In this document: one piece after another, positions 25,001-37,597 of the stretch | Numbering within the stretch: the first letter of the stretch is position 1 | Layout of the letters: the number at the start of each line of letters is the position of its first letter | Assembly: GCA_947179155.2 (NCBI GenBank) | Contig: OX359264.1 | Span: 4,212,001-4,276,000 of the forward strand | DNA from: Hedera helix | Lineage: Eukaryota; Streptophyta; Magnoliopsida; Apiales; Araliaceae | DNA length: 64,000 bases | Direction: 5' to 3' | Notes under the pieces: generated by a model | What the model was told of the DNA's origin: nothing | The model's input: only the letters and a program-made list of their open reading frames with translations | Database searches by the model: none | Program-made: the position numbers and the translations under genes

Positions 25001-26716
25001 CTCATTAACAATGGGAATATCATTTAAGTTTGACGTATTTTTGTTCAAATCAGTGACATGAGCTAAAAAGGCTTGACATCCGTTTTTCAATAAACGAATG
25101 GCTTTATGGCTAGAAATAACAGTTATAGATTTCAATGGTTTAGTTGCTTGAATTTGCATGACAGGTTGATTAGGAATATGAAAACTAATAATCTTATGAA
25201 AACAATCAATTTTAGCATGATGGGTAGTCAACCAATCAATTCCTAAAATCACATCAAATTCATGCATCTCCAAAGAAATAAGGTCAACAGGTAATGTGAG
25301 GTTGTTGATTTGAACTAGGCAAGATTTATAGACAGTAGATGTAATGGTCATTTCTCCTAATGGGGTTTCAACTGATAAGTCAAAGTCCAAATTTTCAGGA
25401 GTTAAGTTTAAACGCTGAGCACATGCAGGTGAGATAAAAGAATGGGTAGAGCCAGTATCTAACAAAGCGTAGACTTCACGAGAATTTATGAATAGCTTAC
25501 CGGTTATCACCTCGTTCGAGTTTCGCGCCATTTGGGATGTCACAACAAAAGCTCTCCCTTGAACTACAGATTTTCCCTTATCCGCGCTAGCTTTTGGTAT
25601 CATCATTGCAGCTGGACTTGATTTTGTGGCAGGACAGAACCGCGCAAGATGACCCTCTTTCCCACAACTGTAGCACTTTTTGGACTGCAGTGTACAGTTT
25701 GGGCTGATGTGACCTTCCTGACCACACCTATAGCATCTCACTGGTGGTCGATCTTCTCCCCTTGAAACTGGGGTCGGTGCTGGTGTTGGTACTGGTGCTG
25801 GTGCCCTTCCATAATTATTATGGAATCTCTTTCTTTTGAAATTGTTCCCACTAGATTCTCCAATTCTGTTATTTGGTATGGAATTACCACCGAAGTGTTG
25901 GTTACCTCCTCGATGGTTCTCGTTCCTGTGGTTGTTGTCACTCCTTTCTCTATGCTGATCATTAACTCTTGGCTGCAATGTTTCATCTGTTTGCTCCACC
26001 CTTTGAGCCCTATCTACAACATCTGAATACAAACTAAATTTATGAGAGCTAAGTTGTTGACGAATTTTGAATCTCAAACCTCTTAGGAACATCCGACTCA
26101 TTCGTGCTTCGTCATCCACAAGATGGGTGGCAAAGCGAGATAACTCGACAAACTTGGCTTCATATTGGGAGACTGTCATGTTTCCCTACTCCAGCTTAAT
26201 GAATTCCACCTCTTTCATATGGCGGATGCTTTCTGGGAAATACTTCTCGTTAAACAGTTCTTCGAATTCTGTCCAAGACATTTCGAGTGCTGAAGGTTGG
26301 ATACGTTTTACCGCTTCCCACCAATGGTCCGCCTCACCTCGTAACATAAAAGTGGCAAATGGCACCTTCTGATCATCAGCGCATTGTAAGACATCAAGTA
26401 TTTTTGTCGTCTGCTTTAGCCATGCCTCCGCTTTGAGTGGGTCAGGCTTCCCGTGGAATTCAGGTGGTCCTAATTCTTTAAATTGCTTAACAGTGACCAT
26501 CCTCAAATTGCCAGCGTTTCTACCGTTATTATTGACTAGATTTCCTCTTCCTTGATTCTGTATGAACTGCATGAAATTCCTAAAGAATCCATCGTTCATC
26601 ATGTTATCAGGAACATTATTTCCTGAGTTGGCAGGAGGATTGTTTGGGGCCTCTTGATTCTCGGCTACATTTGCTTCAGGCATTCCATAGTTAACCTCTT
26701 GATTTCCAGATGCCAT
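22070..26716 (-). pseudogene. Gag-pol polyprotein of element D, one frame with two nonsense codons
   Basis: One frame of 1548 codons plus stop runs from the ATG at 26716 to a TAA at 22070-22072. Two stops interrupt it: TAG at 26186-26188 (codon 177, Gln in element A) and TGA at 22658-22660 (Gly in A). There is no frameshift, so gag and pol are a single ORF. Order: Gag domain (about residues 95-230), CCHC knuckles at 328-341 and 348-361, protease DTG at 420-422, RT with FIDD at 754-757, RNase H, integrase HHCC finger and DDE core, then a chromodomain-like tail (KVLWRNQ...TWELE). This matches Tekay/Del chromoviruses, whose polyprotein copies and integrates the element. The final stop is formed where the coding sequence runs into the 3' LTR. 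With only two point stops, D could have been active until recently. Confidence 0.92.
22075..22087 (-). promoter_or_regulatory. Polypurine tract of element D
   Basis: The minus strand reads AAGGAGGGGAGGT directly before the 3' LTR. It also encodes the last residues of the pol frame. Confidence 0.85.
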
Positions 26717-26902
26717 ACTAAACTGTGGTCACAAAATAAATGTTAGTTCAAATAAACTGACTCATCACTTCATGTTCCTAAATTCAAATCGACTCATTAG
26801 ATAATAAAATCTATTTTAGGTAGGACACACTAGTGACTGATTCTATTCGTCTCTCCCCTCCTAGTTCTAACCCCAGATCTCCATTAAAGATCATATCCCT
26901 AA

Positions 26903-26914
26903 GCTCTGATGCCA
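26903..26914 (-). promoter_or_regulatory. Primer binding site of element D
   Basis: The minus strand reads TGGCATCAGAGC two bases after the 5' LTR end. It differs by one base from the standard plant initiator-Met site TGGTATCAGAGC. Confidence 0.82.
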
Positions 26915-26916
26915 AC

Positions 26917-29762
26917 TGTGACGCCCCCAAATCTGGGCCCACACAGCCCAAACTTGAGTCGTCAAAATACTACAACAAAATTATTACAACAAAGCACAAC
27001 GTACAACAATACAGTGTATAATAATACACAACTAAGTCTTCACTATTATTGCCACACTATTTTACAAAACGTGAAGACTATGATAACTATTCTTCGGACC
27101 CTCACTCCATTCCCCGGCTAGACCCTGTTATGTTTTCATCTCCTGTTGAAAAACAATGGAACAAAAGAAAGGGTGAGCTCAAATAGCCCAGTAAGAAATA
27201 TCATGACTAAGATAATGACGAATAAATTATCATTAGTCTTCAACAGTTGAGTTCTTGATAGAATACAATAGACTACAAGGTTTATATCAAAAACTGCAGT
27301 TAAATTCTTAAACAACGTTCAGATCAATAATAGCAGCGGAATGAGTAATCTATTAGAAGAATAATGCAGACTATAATGTCCACTCGGTTCTCTTTTTAGG
27401 AAAAACATCATCAACTTTTATCATCTGAAATATCATTAGTCAAGATAATACAAATTCACAGTTCCTGATCATAATCATGCACATCAACAGTTCATCTTTG
27501 TACTACGGGCCAAAGATATTCAATATAGCACCAACGGTCATGATTATACCAGATTCAGCCTTTGGTCATAATCATACCAAACAACAGTTCATCTTTGCAC
27601 TACGGGCCAAAGAGAACATTCACCACGTGCCATAAAAGACACCGAACAGATGTATCGCCTTTAACCTATTATATTGCCTTTAACCTATCATCTGTTCAAC
27701 AAATATATCACATCTGTGCCCCCGGCCTCAGATATTCACAACAGCTTGATTTTTGGATGATTAGAATGATATAAATGATGAACAGAAGAAATAGGATAAC
27801 AATAAGTATCGGAAGTTTACTTTGTACAGATTCAAATAATGTCCAAATTGTCAACATGATGTGGAGTGAAATTTAAAAATGATATTCAAGATCCACAGTT
27901 CAGAATAACGGTTACAATTCAATAGAAAGGTTCACGTAAATAGGAAGGTTCAGTTGAAATAATGAAGTTCAACTATTATGGAACATATAATATTTTCAGG
28001 AATTATAGAAGCAATAGTTCCATAATAAATTTCGATTTAGGAGTATGAAAGAAAATAATATCCCTTACCGTAGCAGGTTTGATTAACAAAAGGTGAAGGA
28101 AATTAATACAAAGGGTTATTCACCAACAGGCGGCAATCCGCTCCGTAAGGTTATTCCCACAATTTAATAGAATTTGAGTACAAAGAGTTATTCACCAAAC
28201 AGGCGGCAATCCGCTCCGTAAGGTTATTCCCACAATTTAATAGAATTTGAGTACAAAGAGTTATTCACCAAACAGGCGGCAATCCGCTCCGTAAGGTTAT
28301 TCTCAGAGATTAATAATGAATGAATACGAAAGGTTATTCACCAACAGGCGGCAATCCGCTCCGTAAGGTTATTCCCACAATTTAATACATGGAAATAAAA
28401 GGCACGTCTTATGAGTAAGGAAGAAACAATATTATTATCGATAATCAAATAATGATAATCCCTTACCATAGTATGTTTGAATAATGGAAGATGAAAAAGA
28501 TGGTATCCCTTACCGTAACACGTGACTGGATATTGATTTAAATGAGGTTGATTAACTTGAACAGTACACGTATACTTATAGATCTTCACAAATACTCAAG
28601 ATGACTTAAGCACACTTAGAGAGAACTTTCACAAGAAGTATTTAGAGAGAGAAAGAAAGAACAAGTAAGGAGGTTTATGAAAAATCCTTAAGTTAATGCT
28701 TCTATTTATAGCCAAAAATCTTATCATTCATTTAATCTAAACCATTCATTTAAAGATCACCTTTTAATCTACACCATCCATTTCAAATATTATATTATCT
28801 TTAATCTACACCATTCATTTCATATCACCTAATAATCACCTAACTTTATATTATAAACAAATCAATTTAATTATTCAACAATAATTCACACTTTAATCTA
28901 CACCATTCATTTCATATCACCTAATAATCACCTAACTTTATATTATAAACAAATAACTTTATCAATTCAATTATTATGACTAATTGTTATAAATACAGTA
29001 TAGTTAGCTCTTAGATATCAAGTCAATAAATTAATGAAATACAACTGTTTAAATAACATCATAATAGAGATAACAATAATGTAAAATAAAGCATACGTTA
29101 CTGTGTAATGACAATTATTGATTCAATAATGTGAATTACTGTGCATATGTTACTGTGACAATTATTAGGTTCAATAATTTTAAAAACAGTGCAACAACAA
29201 TTATTGACTCAATGATATAAAATACAGTGTAATGACAATTATTAAATCAATAATGCAAAATATTGTGTAACAACAATTATTGAATTGATAATATAAAATA
29301 TTATGCAGTGACAATTATCGATGAAATGATGCGTAACAGTTACGGTGTCAATTATCAGACCAATAATATGAGACACTATGCAATACCGTGTGTTACTGTA
29401 GAGTACCGTGTGCTACAGAAAATACCATAAACTACCGTATGCTACTATTCTTTTATCACCGGTATTTTAACAGTTCCGTTGACTATTTTTATTTAAAAAG
29501 GTTACTTCTGTCGTTTTCTATATCCGACAAATATTCCGTTGTGGGGTCCACCAATAATTTATTATTTCGGCGCCGTCGTACGGCACGAATATTCCCCGAC
29601 CAAACGAATATTCCCCGACAAAGCGAATATTGTCCGACAAAATAAAATTTGCACATAACATCCTTAACTTTCAATTTTGTTAATTTAACCACTTACTGTT
29701 TCAAAAAAAATATATATGAAGAAAAATTAAATTTTGTATTTCATAAAATTCGGGGTCTTACA
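26917..29762 (-). repeat. 5' LTR of element D
   Basis: 2846 bp, the near-identical partner of 19229-22074. The minus-strand TATA motif lies at 28702-28711, and the GGCGGCAATCCGC repeat units lie at about 28113-28378. Its outer end is followed by the ACAAA duplication. Confidence 0.94.
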
Positions 29763-29767
29763 ACAAA

Positions 29768-30435
29768 TACATCAATGATTCATTCTTATGCTACTCTGCT
29801 TATATCATACATCTTTTATGCAGAGTGACTTCTATTGAAAGATCAACCTAACATTTCTGATCTTTAAAATCTAAGTCATTTGTACATATATAACTAAAAA
29901 AGGACTTTACAACATTTTAATCCGATAACTTTCATTTTCTTTAATAAGCAGCAGATAGTTTATAACAAGATCATATTTGTGCTATACTAGTGTGTGCACA
30001 TTACAGTATTTAAGATAGGTAATATATATCATACACCCACAACAATGTAAGCACATAATTAGATTAACATATAATCACTTTGTCAAATAACCTTTTAAAC
30101 ACTTTTAGTCAAGCTGTGCACATAAACAAGTAAGCACATAATTACATTTAGAACATCTACGCACTTTTTCAGATATACATTATATATCAATCATGACAAT
30201 CAATCATGTAAGCACATAAACACTTTCAGAGTATCTAAGCACATAATCAATTGAGCACATAAGCACATTAACACATATAATCAATCATGTAAGCACATAA
30301 ACACTTTCAGAGTATCTAAGCACATAATCAATTAAGCACATTATAAAATCACTTTGTCAAATGACCACATAAGCACATTTAGCCCAGTCCTTTTTGCACA
30401 ACAGTCATCATCATCAAATCAAACAACATTCAACA
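29768..30435 (+). mobile_element. Copia-like solo LTR C, second part
   Basis: Resumes element C after the second ACAAA and ends CATTCAACA before ATTTT. It holds many GTAAGCACATAA motifs. A block of about 54 bp (starting ATCAATCATGTAAGCAC) is repeated at about 30200-30253 and 30283-30336. Confidence 0.75.
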
Positions 30436-30440
30436 ATTTT

Positions 30441-30927
30441 TACAAAAAAGAGAAGCGAGTGGACATTATAGTCTGCATTATTCTTCTAATAGATTGCTCA
30501 TTCCGCTGCTATTATTGATCTGAACATTGTTCAAGAATTTAACTGCAATTTTTTTTATATAAACCTTGTAGTCTATTGTATTCTATCAAGAACTCAACTG
30601 TTGAAGACTAATGATAATTTATTCGTCATTATCTTAGTCATGATATTCTTTACTGGGCTATTTGAGCTCACCCTTTCTTTTGTTCCATTGTTTTTCAACA
30701 GGAGATGAAAACGTAACAGGGTCTAGCCGGGGGATGGAGTGAGAGTCCGAGGAATAGCTGTCGTAGTCTTCACGTGTTGTAAAATAGTGTGGCAATGATA
30801 GTGAAGACTTAGTTGTGTATTATTATACACTGTATTGTTGTACGTTGTACTTTGTTGTAATAATTTTGTTGTAGTCTTTTGACGACTCAAGTTTGGGCTG
30901 TGTGGGCTCAGATTTTGGGGTGTCACA
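30441..30927 (+). mobile_element. Gypsy solo LTR B, second part
   Basis: Continues exactly from 16713 (GATATTTT then TACAAAAAAG, as in the uninterrupted LTR at about 2490) and ends GGGGTGTCACA. The TCAAA at 30928-30932 pairs with 14088-14092. Confidence 0.9.
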
Positions 30928-30932
30928 TCAAA

Positions 30933-32089
30933 CCTGCTACGGTAAGGGATATTATTTTCTTTCATACACTTAAATCGAAACTTATTATGGAACTATTGCT
31001 TCTATAATTCCTGAAAATATTATATGTTCCATAATAGTTGCACTTCATCATTTCAATTGAACCATCATATTTACGTGAACCTTTCTATTGAACTGTAACT
31101 GTTATTTTGAACTGTGGATCTTGAATATCATTTTTAAATTTCACTCCACATCATGTTGACAATTTGGACATTATTTGAATCTGTACAAAGTAAACTTCTG
31201 ATACTTATTGTTTATCCTGTTTCTTCTGTTCATCATTTATATCATTTTAATCATCCAAAATCAAGTTGTTGTGAATATCTGTGGCCGGGGGCACAGATGC
31301 GATATAATTGTTGAACAGATGATAGGTTAAAGGCGATATAATAGGTTAAAGGCGATACATCTGTTCGGTGTCTTTTATGGCACGTGGTAAATGTTCTCTT
31401 TGGCCCGTAGTGCAAAGATGAATTGTTGTTTGGTATGATTATGACCAAAGGCTGAATCTGGTATAATCATGACCGTTGGTGTTATATTGAATGTATTTGG
31501 CCCGTAGTGCAAAGATGAACTGTTGATCTGTATGATTATGATCAGGAACTGTGAATTGTATTATCTTGACTAATGGTATTTCAGATGATAAAAGTTGATG
31601 ATGTTTTTTTCTAAAAAGAGAAGCGAGTGGACACTATAGTCTGCATTATTCTTCTAATAGATTGATTATTCCGCTGCTATTATTGATCTGAACATTGTTT
31701 AAGAATTTAACTGCAGTTTTTGATACAAACCTTGTAGTCTATTGTATTTTATCAAGAACTCAACTGTTGAAGGCTAACGATAATTTACTTGTCATTATCT
31801 TAGTCATGATATTCTTTACTGGGCTATTTGAGCTCACCCTTTCTTTTGTTCCATTGTTTTTCAGAAAATGAGAGAGTAGCCGGGTCTAGCAGGGGAATGG
31901 AGTGACGGTCCGAGTGATAGTTATTGTAGTCTTCACATGTTGTATATAGTGTGACAATAATTGTGAAGACTTAGTTGTGTATTATTATACACTGTATTGT
32001 TGAACGTTATTCTATCTTGTAATAATTTTGTTGTAGTCTTTTGACGACTCAAGTTTGGGCTGTATGAGCCCAGATTTGGGGGCGTCGCA
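30933..32089 (+). repeat. 3' LTR of element A, second part
   Basis: Collinear with 6255-7411 of the 5' LTR. It ends GGGGGCGTCGCA, one change from the family terminus GTCACA, and is followed by the TGTTT target duplication at 32090-32094. Confidence 0.92.
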
Positions 32090-32094
32090 TGTTT

Positions 32095-33600
32095 AGAATG
32101 AAATTGCAGGGTGTTCATGCTTATTTTTTTAAAATCTTTACAACTACTCTATTTTGGGGTTAGCAAGCACTACAAATTGTTTCAATCTACAAAGAGAGTA
32201 TTTTCACATTCACCAAATTGTTTGATGTTCTGTTTTGATGAAGAAGGAACCCAGATATAAATATGTTTTGTATTAAATCTGGTTTAACCTCAATGGATGC
32301 TTTGAATCTAGTTTTAGTGTGGTTGTAATCTAGAATGTTGATTATGTGTTCTTAGAGATGAAGATTGAAGATAATGAAAATAGATTTTTTAGGATCTAGA
32401 TTGAAATGAATTGAGAATGATTTATATTCGAAAAAATTGATTGTATTGCGGTTTTTCTTTTATTTTTTCCTTAAAAATTATGTTTAAAATATTTTATTTT
32501 TTTAGCAATTAAAAGATTATGTTAAAACCATTTTTTTAGCAATTAAAAGAAAATTTAAAAATTATGTTTTTTTTAGCAATTAAAAGGAAATTTAAAAATT
32601 ATGTTAAATTTTATTTTATTTTTAGCAATTAAAAGGTAATTTAAAAATTATATTAAAAATATTTATTTTTTAGCAATTAAAAGGCAAATTTTTATGTTAA
32701 AAGTTATGTTAATTTTTTTTATCTTTTTTAGCAATTGAAGGCCACGTAGGATTCTCTTTACCGCATAAAGACTTTTTAACACGTCAACTGTTGTATTGTT
32801 TATTTTCGTAAAAGAGTCAACTCACTTAATGGAATTACTAACGATTTGTTAGGAATATAGAATTTAGTGAGTCAAATGTAAAAAAAATAAATTAACTATC
32901 CACTTATAACTTGTCATAAAATACAATAACTTATTAAACATTTAACCCTATAATTTAAGGTCATTGTTTGACTCATTTGACATTTGATGTCGAATATTTA
33001 AATGATATGATTAATATAGTGCATTGAAATGACTGAAAATGGGTTGGCTAGATAATATAAGTTATTGATAAGTCCTATAATTAATATATATACTGAAAAT
33101 AATAATATTTTAAATGATTTATAATATTTATAATTATATTAATTAAAATTAAATTAATTTAAGATAATTTTAAATTTTGCAAGCTTGCTTAAAATAATAA
33201 AAATAAATCTTTTTTGTCATAGGGAGGGAGGGAGTAATTCTTAAACACAAGTTAAAATGTCAAAATAGTAGTATTATGCTGGTATATGTAATCATTCAAA
33301 TGGGACAAACACAAAAATCCATGCACATATTGCTTTATAATCCAGTCCTCTGTAAAGTAATCCTTTCTTTGACCAAAGTACTTCATTCAACTTAGGTAAA
33401 ATCCAATTCGGGAAAGTACAGAAAGAGAAGGACCCGAAAATAAATTTACTTTATAATTCTTAATTAAATTTTATTTATTTTTTCCCCAATAAAATGGTGT
33501 TTTGCTGAAAGAGGAAGGGAATGAATAATTAATTTAGCACAACCACCCTGCCGGTGTTCATACGCCATTAACACCAAAGTCCAAACAGTAACCGATGACT
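32095..33600. other. AT-rich intergenic DNA upstream of the RBR gene
   Basis: No gene can be supported. The region contains the minisatellite described separately (32500-32740) and a GGGAGGGAGGGAGTA string at 33222-33236 that resembles a worn Stowaway-type MITE end, for which no opposite end was found. The last part would be the distal promoter of the gene that follows. Confidence 0.5.
32500..32740 (+). repeat. AT-rich minisatellite with core TTTAGCAATTAAAAG
   Basis: Six imperfect units of about 35-55 bp share TTTTAGCAATTAAAAGG and AATTTAAAAATTATGTT. Units vary in the number of T's and in the A-rich middle. It lies about 1 kb upstream of the likely RBR promoter. Confidence 0.75.
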
Positions 33601-33615
33601 TTCTCATTCTCTCTC

Positions 33616-33622
33616 TATATAT
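33616..33622 (+). promoter_or_regulatory. Candidate TATA box of the RBR gene
   Basis: TATATAT follows a CT-rich run (TTCTCATTCTCTCTC), about 800 bp before the start codon in genomic distance. If the proposed leader intron is real, the spliced leader would be roughly 500 nt. There is no direct evidence for the start site. Confidence 0.4.
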
Positions 33623-33812
33623 CTGAATTCTCAAACGAATATAAAGAAAAAAACTGTAGAGACACAAAAGGCCGTTTGTCAGATTAGGGCTCTGTATTCT
33701 TTTGTAGACAACATTTCAGAGCCCTCCTGAAAATAAATTGAAAAAAAAAGAGAGAGAATGAGAATCAGAACAAATTCTTCCATATAATGGGTTCATGTAA
33801 ACCCAATAAAAG

Positions 33813-34075
33813 GTATGGAAACTTCATTTATTGGTATTCTTTTTATTCCTTCTTATTATTCTTTCATGTCTCTGTCTATATTTTATTGTTTCATAGTTTT
33901 TTATTTGGATTTACTGTTATTGAGAATAAAAATGAGCAAAATGTTATCTGGGTTTCTAGATTTGACTTTCAATTTTTGTCAGGAACAGTGGCTTAATTTT
34001 ATTTTTCTTTGGGTTGAATAAAAATTGATTCTTTAGCTTTTTGGCTTTCTTATATGTGATTCTTGTGACCTGCAG
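33813..34075 (+). other. Possible intron in the 5' leader of the RBR gene
   Basis: A donor-like AG/GTATGG at 33811-33818 and an acceptor-like GACCTGCAG/GTGG ending at 34075 bracket a T-rich stretch with no conserved ORF. This is inferred from splice consensus only. Confidence 0.3.
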
Positions 34076-34413
34076 GTGGTTATAATTTGGAATTTAGGAT
34101 CTATTTCTTGATGGATATTTGTTTGATTTGGCATAGAAGCACGAGCTGGAAGCTCACTTTCTCTATATATTGGTTCAATTTTGAGATCTAGATGGTTGAT
34201 ATTGGAGTTGCAGATTTTTCTGCTGATGAATTTTTAGATGGAATTTGTTTAAGAAGTGGAGCTGAAAGACTTCTGTTTGTGTAATTTTTTTTGTTGTGCT
34301 GTGGAGATAAAATTGCTGTGTTTTTAGATTTTGCGTTTGTGCATTAATCGGTTTTAATTTTGTTTAGAATCGGCCACATTTTGAAGTATCAGAGTTACTA
34401 GTGAAAATTTTCA

Positions 34414-37400
34414 ATGGAAATGGAGGAGCAAGGTGTTATTTATTGTAATTCTTTTAAGGAATTGAAATTTGAAGATGAGGAAGAAGAGTTTCGGAGCTGT
34501 TGTGAAGATGAGGATGAATTAAAGGAGAGGGAAGAATCAGTGAAGGAAAGTTTGAAAAATGATGCAGATAACTTTTCTGTGAAGATGTTCTTCAAGGGTG
34601 TATCCTTATCTGAGCCTGGAAATTCAGGTTCTTCTGGAATTTCTGGAATTGGGGTGTTTATGGAAAGATCGGAATATTTTCCTGTCATTCAAGTGCAGAA
34701 AAAGCTCGATTTCTATGTTGAGGAATCTGTGTCTGATTATTTAGCTTTGATGGATGGCCTATCAGAGGCTGTGCGAATTGGCGTTAAGCGTGTTCAAGCT
34801 TTTACCGACTCTAAGATCTTATTTGATCAGGTGAAAATCTCTGATGAAAATAGTTGTTATCTTCTTTCTCTATTTCTATTGTTGCTGTTAATTGTGTCTT
34901 TGAAGCGGTTGATGTTCGGCATTATAAGCTCATTAAATAAATGTGTTCCATATGAATATGCAAAAATAAATAAATAAATAAAATTCTCCAAATAGAATAA
35001 ACTTTGTTTTTCTTTTTATTGGGCAGGTTTGATAAATGAGTGCCATGCCTCCTTTGTTCTTTTGGTTTTTCCTATTTGCGGAAACTATATTGTTTTTGTC
35101 ATCACTCTATGTTTTGGAAACTAATGCACATTATCTTTATGGTGAGCTAGTTCGAAAAGTAAATATCAGTATCTCAGACCTCATGGTATGCTTATATAAC
35201 CCAATCTCATTAAGACAAATCTTAGTAAATTTGTTGGTTATCAGCCCATATGTATGTATGACTCCATATAGTAAGGGCACATCTTACAGTATTAGGTCAG
35301 ACTAGGTATTAATATTTTTTCTAATGATGCATTATTTGTTAAGACCTTTCAGTACTTCAATCATAAATTTACATTCTCAGCTTCGACTTTTGCTGCTTCA
35401 ATGAATTTGAATATCTGATACCGAAGCATTAAATGTTTCATACGCCTAAAGTAACACGAGTCTCTCTCAGATTACATGCGAGGATATGCTTGAGAATCCA
35501 CTTCTCGTGGCATTGAAGCAAAGGATCTTAGAACATGCTAATAGTCTGGATTCCTTTGATCTGAAGTACGTTCCTGATATTGATCTTAAGGGGCCACTGC
35601 AGTTAGCCCAAATTGCGATTGGGATCGTCTCTTTTCCTGCCAAAGGAGATGAATCAGTTGAAAACTGTTCCATATGTTGCGAGGAGAAGCTTGCAACTAT
35701 GATGATCACAATGAAATGTTCCCACAAATTCTGTTCCCATTGTATGAAAACCTATGTTGTCGGAAAATTACAGACCTCTCAGGTCCCCATTAGATGTCCT
35801 CAGTTGAGATGCAAATATAATATTTCCACCACCGAGTGTAGATCATTTCTTCCAGTTACCTCTTATGAATTGTTGGAGAGAGCTCTTACCGAAGCAAATG
35901 TTCCCAACTCAGATAAATTTTACTGCCCCTTTCCAAATTGTTCAGTTCTACTTGATCCTCATGACTTGTCTGCTAGGGCGAGTTCATCAAGTCAGTCGGA
36001 CAACAGTTGTCTGGAGTGCCCAGTTTGTAAAAGATTTATCTGTGTGGAATGTGGGGTCCCTTGGCATTCTACAATGACCTGTGAAGAGTATCAAAGCCTC
36101 CCATTGGAGGAGAGGGATGCTGACGACATTACTTTGCATCGTCTAGCACAAAATAAAAAGTGGAGGCAATGCCAGCAATGCCGGAGGATGATTGAGCTCA
36201 CACATGGTTGCTACCACATGACCTGCTGGTAAGATACTTTCATTTAAGATGTCATGCTCACTTTTGAATTCCCATTTTAAAGTTCCGTGAAGCTTGCTAA
36301 TGCAGCCCTAAGCATTCTGAAGGCTTTATAATTTGACAAGTGCCTTAGGCTTATGCCTCTTGAGTGGAATAGTTAAAAGCGCACTTCTTGCATACCTTAA
36401 CTAAGAGGCATTTATATATCTATTTTCTTTTCCTTATTTAATCACATGCTTAGTATCTCATAAGACAGAAAACTCTATGGTTTTGGTCTTTAGCAGGTCT
36501 ATTGATAGAGATTAATCATTTTTCCCATATGCATTATCAAGTAATCAACCATTAAAATTTGAAGTGAGATTCTTTGGTTTTCATCATAATCATTATTAAT
36601 TCCATTTCCTTTCTTTTATATTTGTATGCATGTTTCATTTTTTGTTTTACTTTTTCTCTATGGCCATGTTTGTTTGCAAAAATAATGGGTGAAATATGAT
36701 TATTTGTACTAATTTAATATTACTATGGACTATTTTATCCCATGGTTAATCCGTTATTTAATCTCATTTTTACTCCTTTACCAAACTCGCTCTTACATTG
36801 GCAAATATATTGAATACTCAAAACATCTTTACATGTCCAAACGTACCTCACCAGTGGCATTTATACCTCTTTCTTAACCTCATTTTGTAACACCTTCCTG
36901 ATTTTCTTGTATTGTTCTTTGAACTCTTTCATTTCTAATCATCATATTAGATACTGATGTACTTCATTAACAGGCTCTCTCAAGTATGAAATTCCAGATT
37001 AATTATACTCCACCTCTTCAAAACTAGTGATCAAATATCATTATACCTTCAATGATGTTTTCTAACTCAATCTCATCTATTTAAAAGCTACTACATTTCT
37101 CTTGTAAGGAGTTTCTTTGGAGTATTTATTTACTTTTATCAGCAGTCCAATTTTACAAATAATAATTTTTGTGAATAGAACCTTGCAACTGCATCTGGGA
37201 ATCGCGTTGGCTGTTCACTTGTCTTCTCCTGGTGTCCTTAGATGTGGATTAGTTGAAGGCTTGAAGCCAACGCCAGGAAACAATCAAATGCTAGGCATCT
37301 ATGAGCTTGTATGAATAACTTGAAAAAATTCTTAGTCACGTTCATGTTATTATGACTTTATGAGGGGTTTCTATTTTTTATTTTTTATTATCATAACCTG

Positions 37401-37539
37401 TAAGTGAACCAAGGTGTAAGAGACTTGGGAGATTTTAAACTGTTTAAATTACATGTCCCACAATTAAACATCTTATTGGATAATCTTCTAGCTACCACAA
37501 CTCTTTTTTTGTAGTTCTACACTAAGACCTGCTACGTTG

Positions 37540-37597
<58 letters not shown>

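Larger units (their letters stand above)
19229..29762 (-). mobile_element. Gypsy element D, complete, innermost and youngest of the nest
   Basis: Minus-strand Ty3/gypsy chromovirus with a 5' LTR at 26917-29762, primer site, gag-pol, polypurine tract and 3' LTR at 19229-22074. Both LTRs are exactly 2846 bp. By eye only about six substitutions separate them (near 19919, 19977, 20035, 20986, 21575 and 22063, against their partners). ACAAA lies on both sides (19224-19228 and 29763-29767). At about 0.2% LTR divergence the insertion is recent, roughly 0.1-0.2 million years at commonly used plant rates (inference). It lies inside copia-like LTR C. Confidence 0.95.
4425..32089 (+). mobile_element. 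Gypsy element A, outermost level of a four-level nest
   Basis: A complete Ty3/gypsy chromovirus copy: 5' LTR 4425-7411, primer site, gag-pol region 7612-12266, polypurine tract, and a 3' LTR present as 12265-14092 plus 30933-32089. The two 3' LTR pieces sum to 2985 bp against 2987 bp for the 5' LTR. TGTTT flanks the whole unit at 4420-4424 and 32090-32094. All sequence between 14093 and 30932 is later insertion. LTR divergence is visibly higher than in element D (about nine differences in the first 400 bp), which fits A being older. The coding region is broken, so A looks non-autonomous now. Confidence 0.92.

Noticed and set aside
16714..30435. Element C as a complete copia retrotransposon with two LTRs
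   Set aside because: After removing D, only one start and one end are present and the start is not repeated near the end; no primer site or coding domain was seen, so a solo LTR is the better reading. Its 3183-bp length equalling the array period appears to be coincidence.
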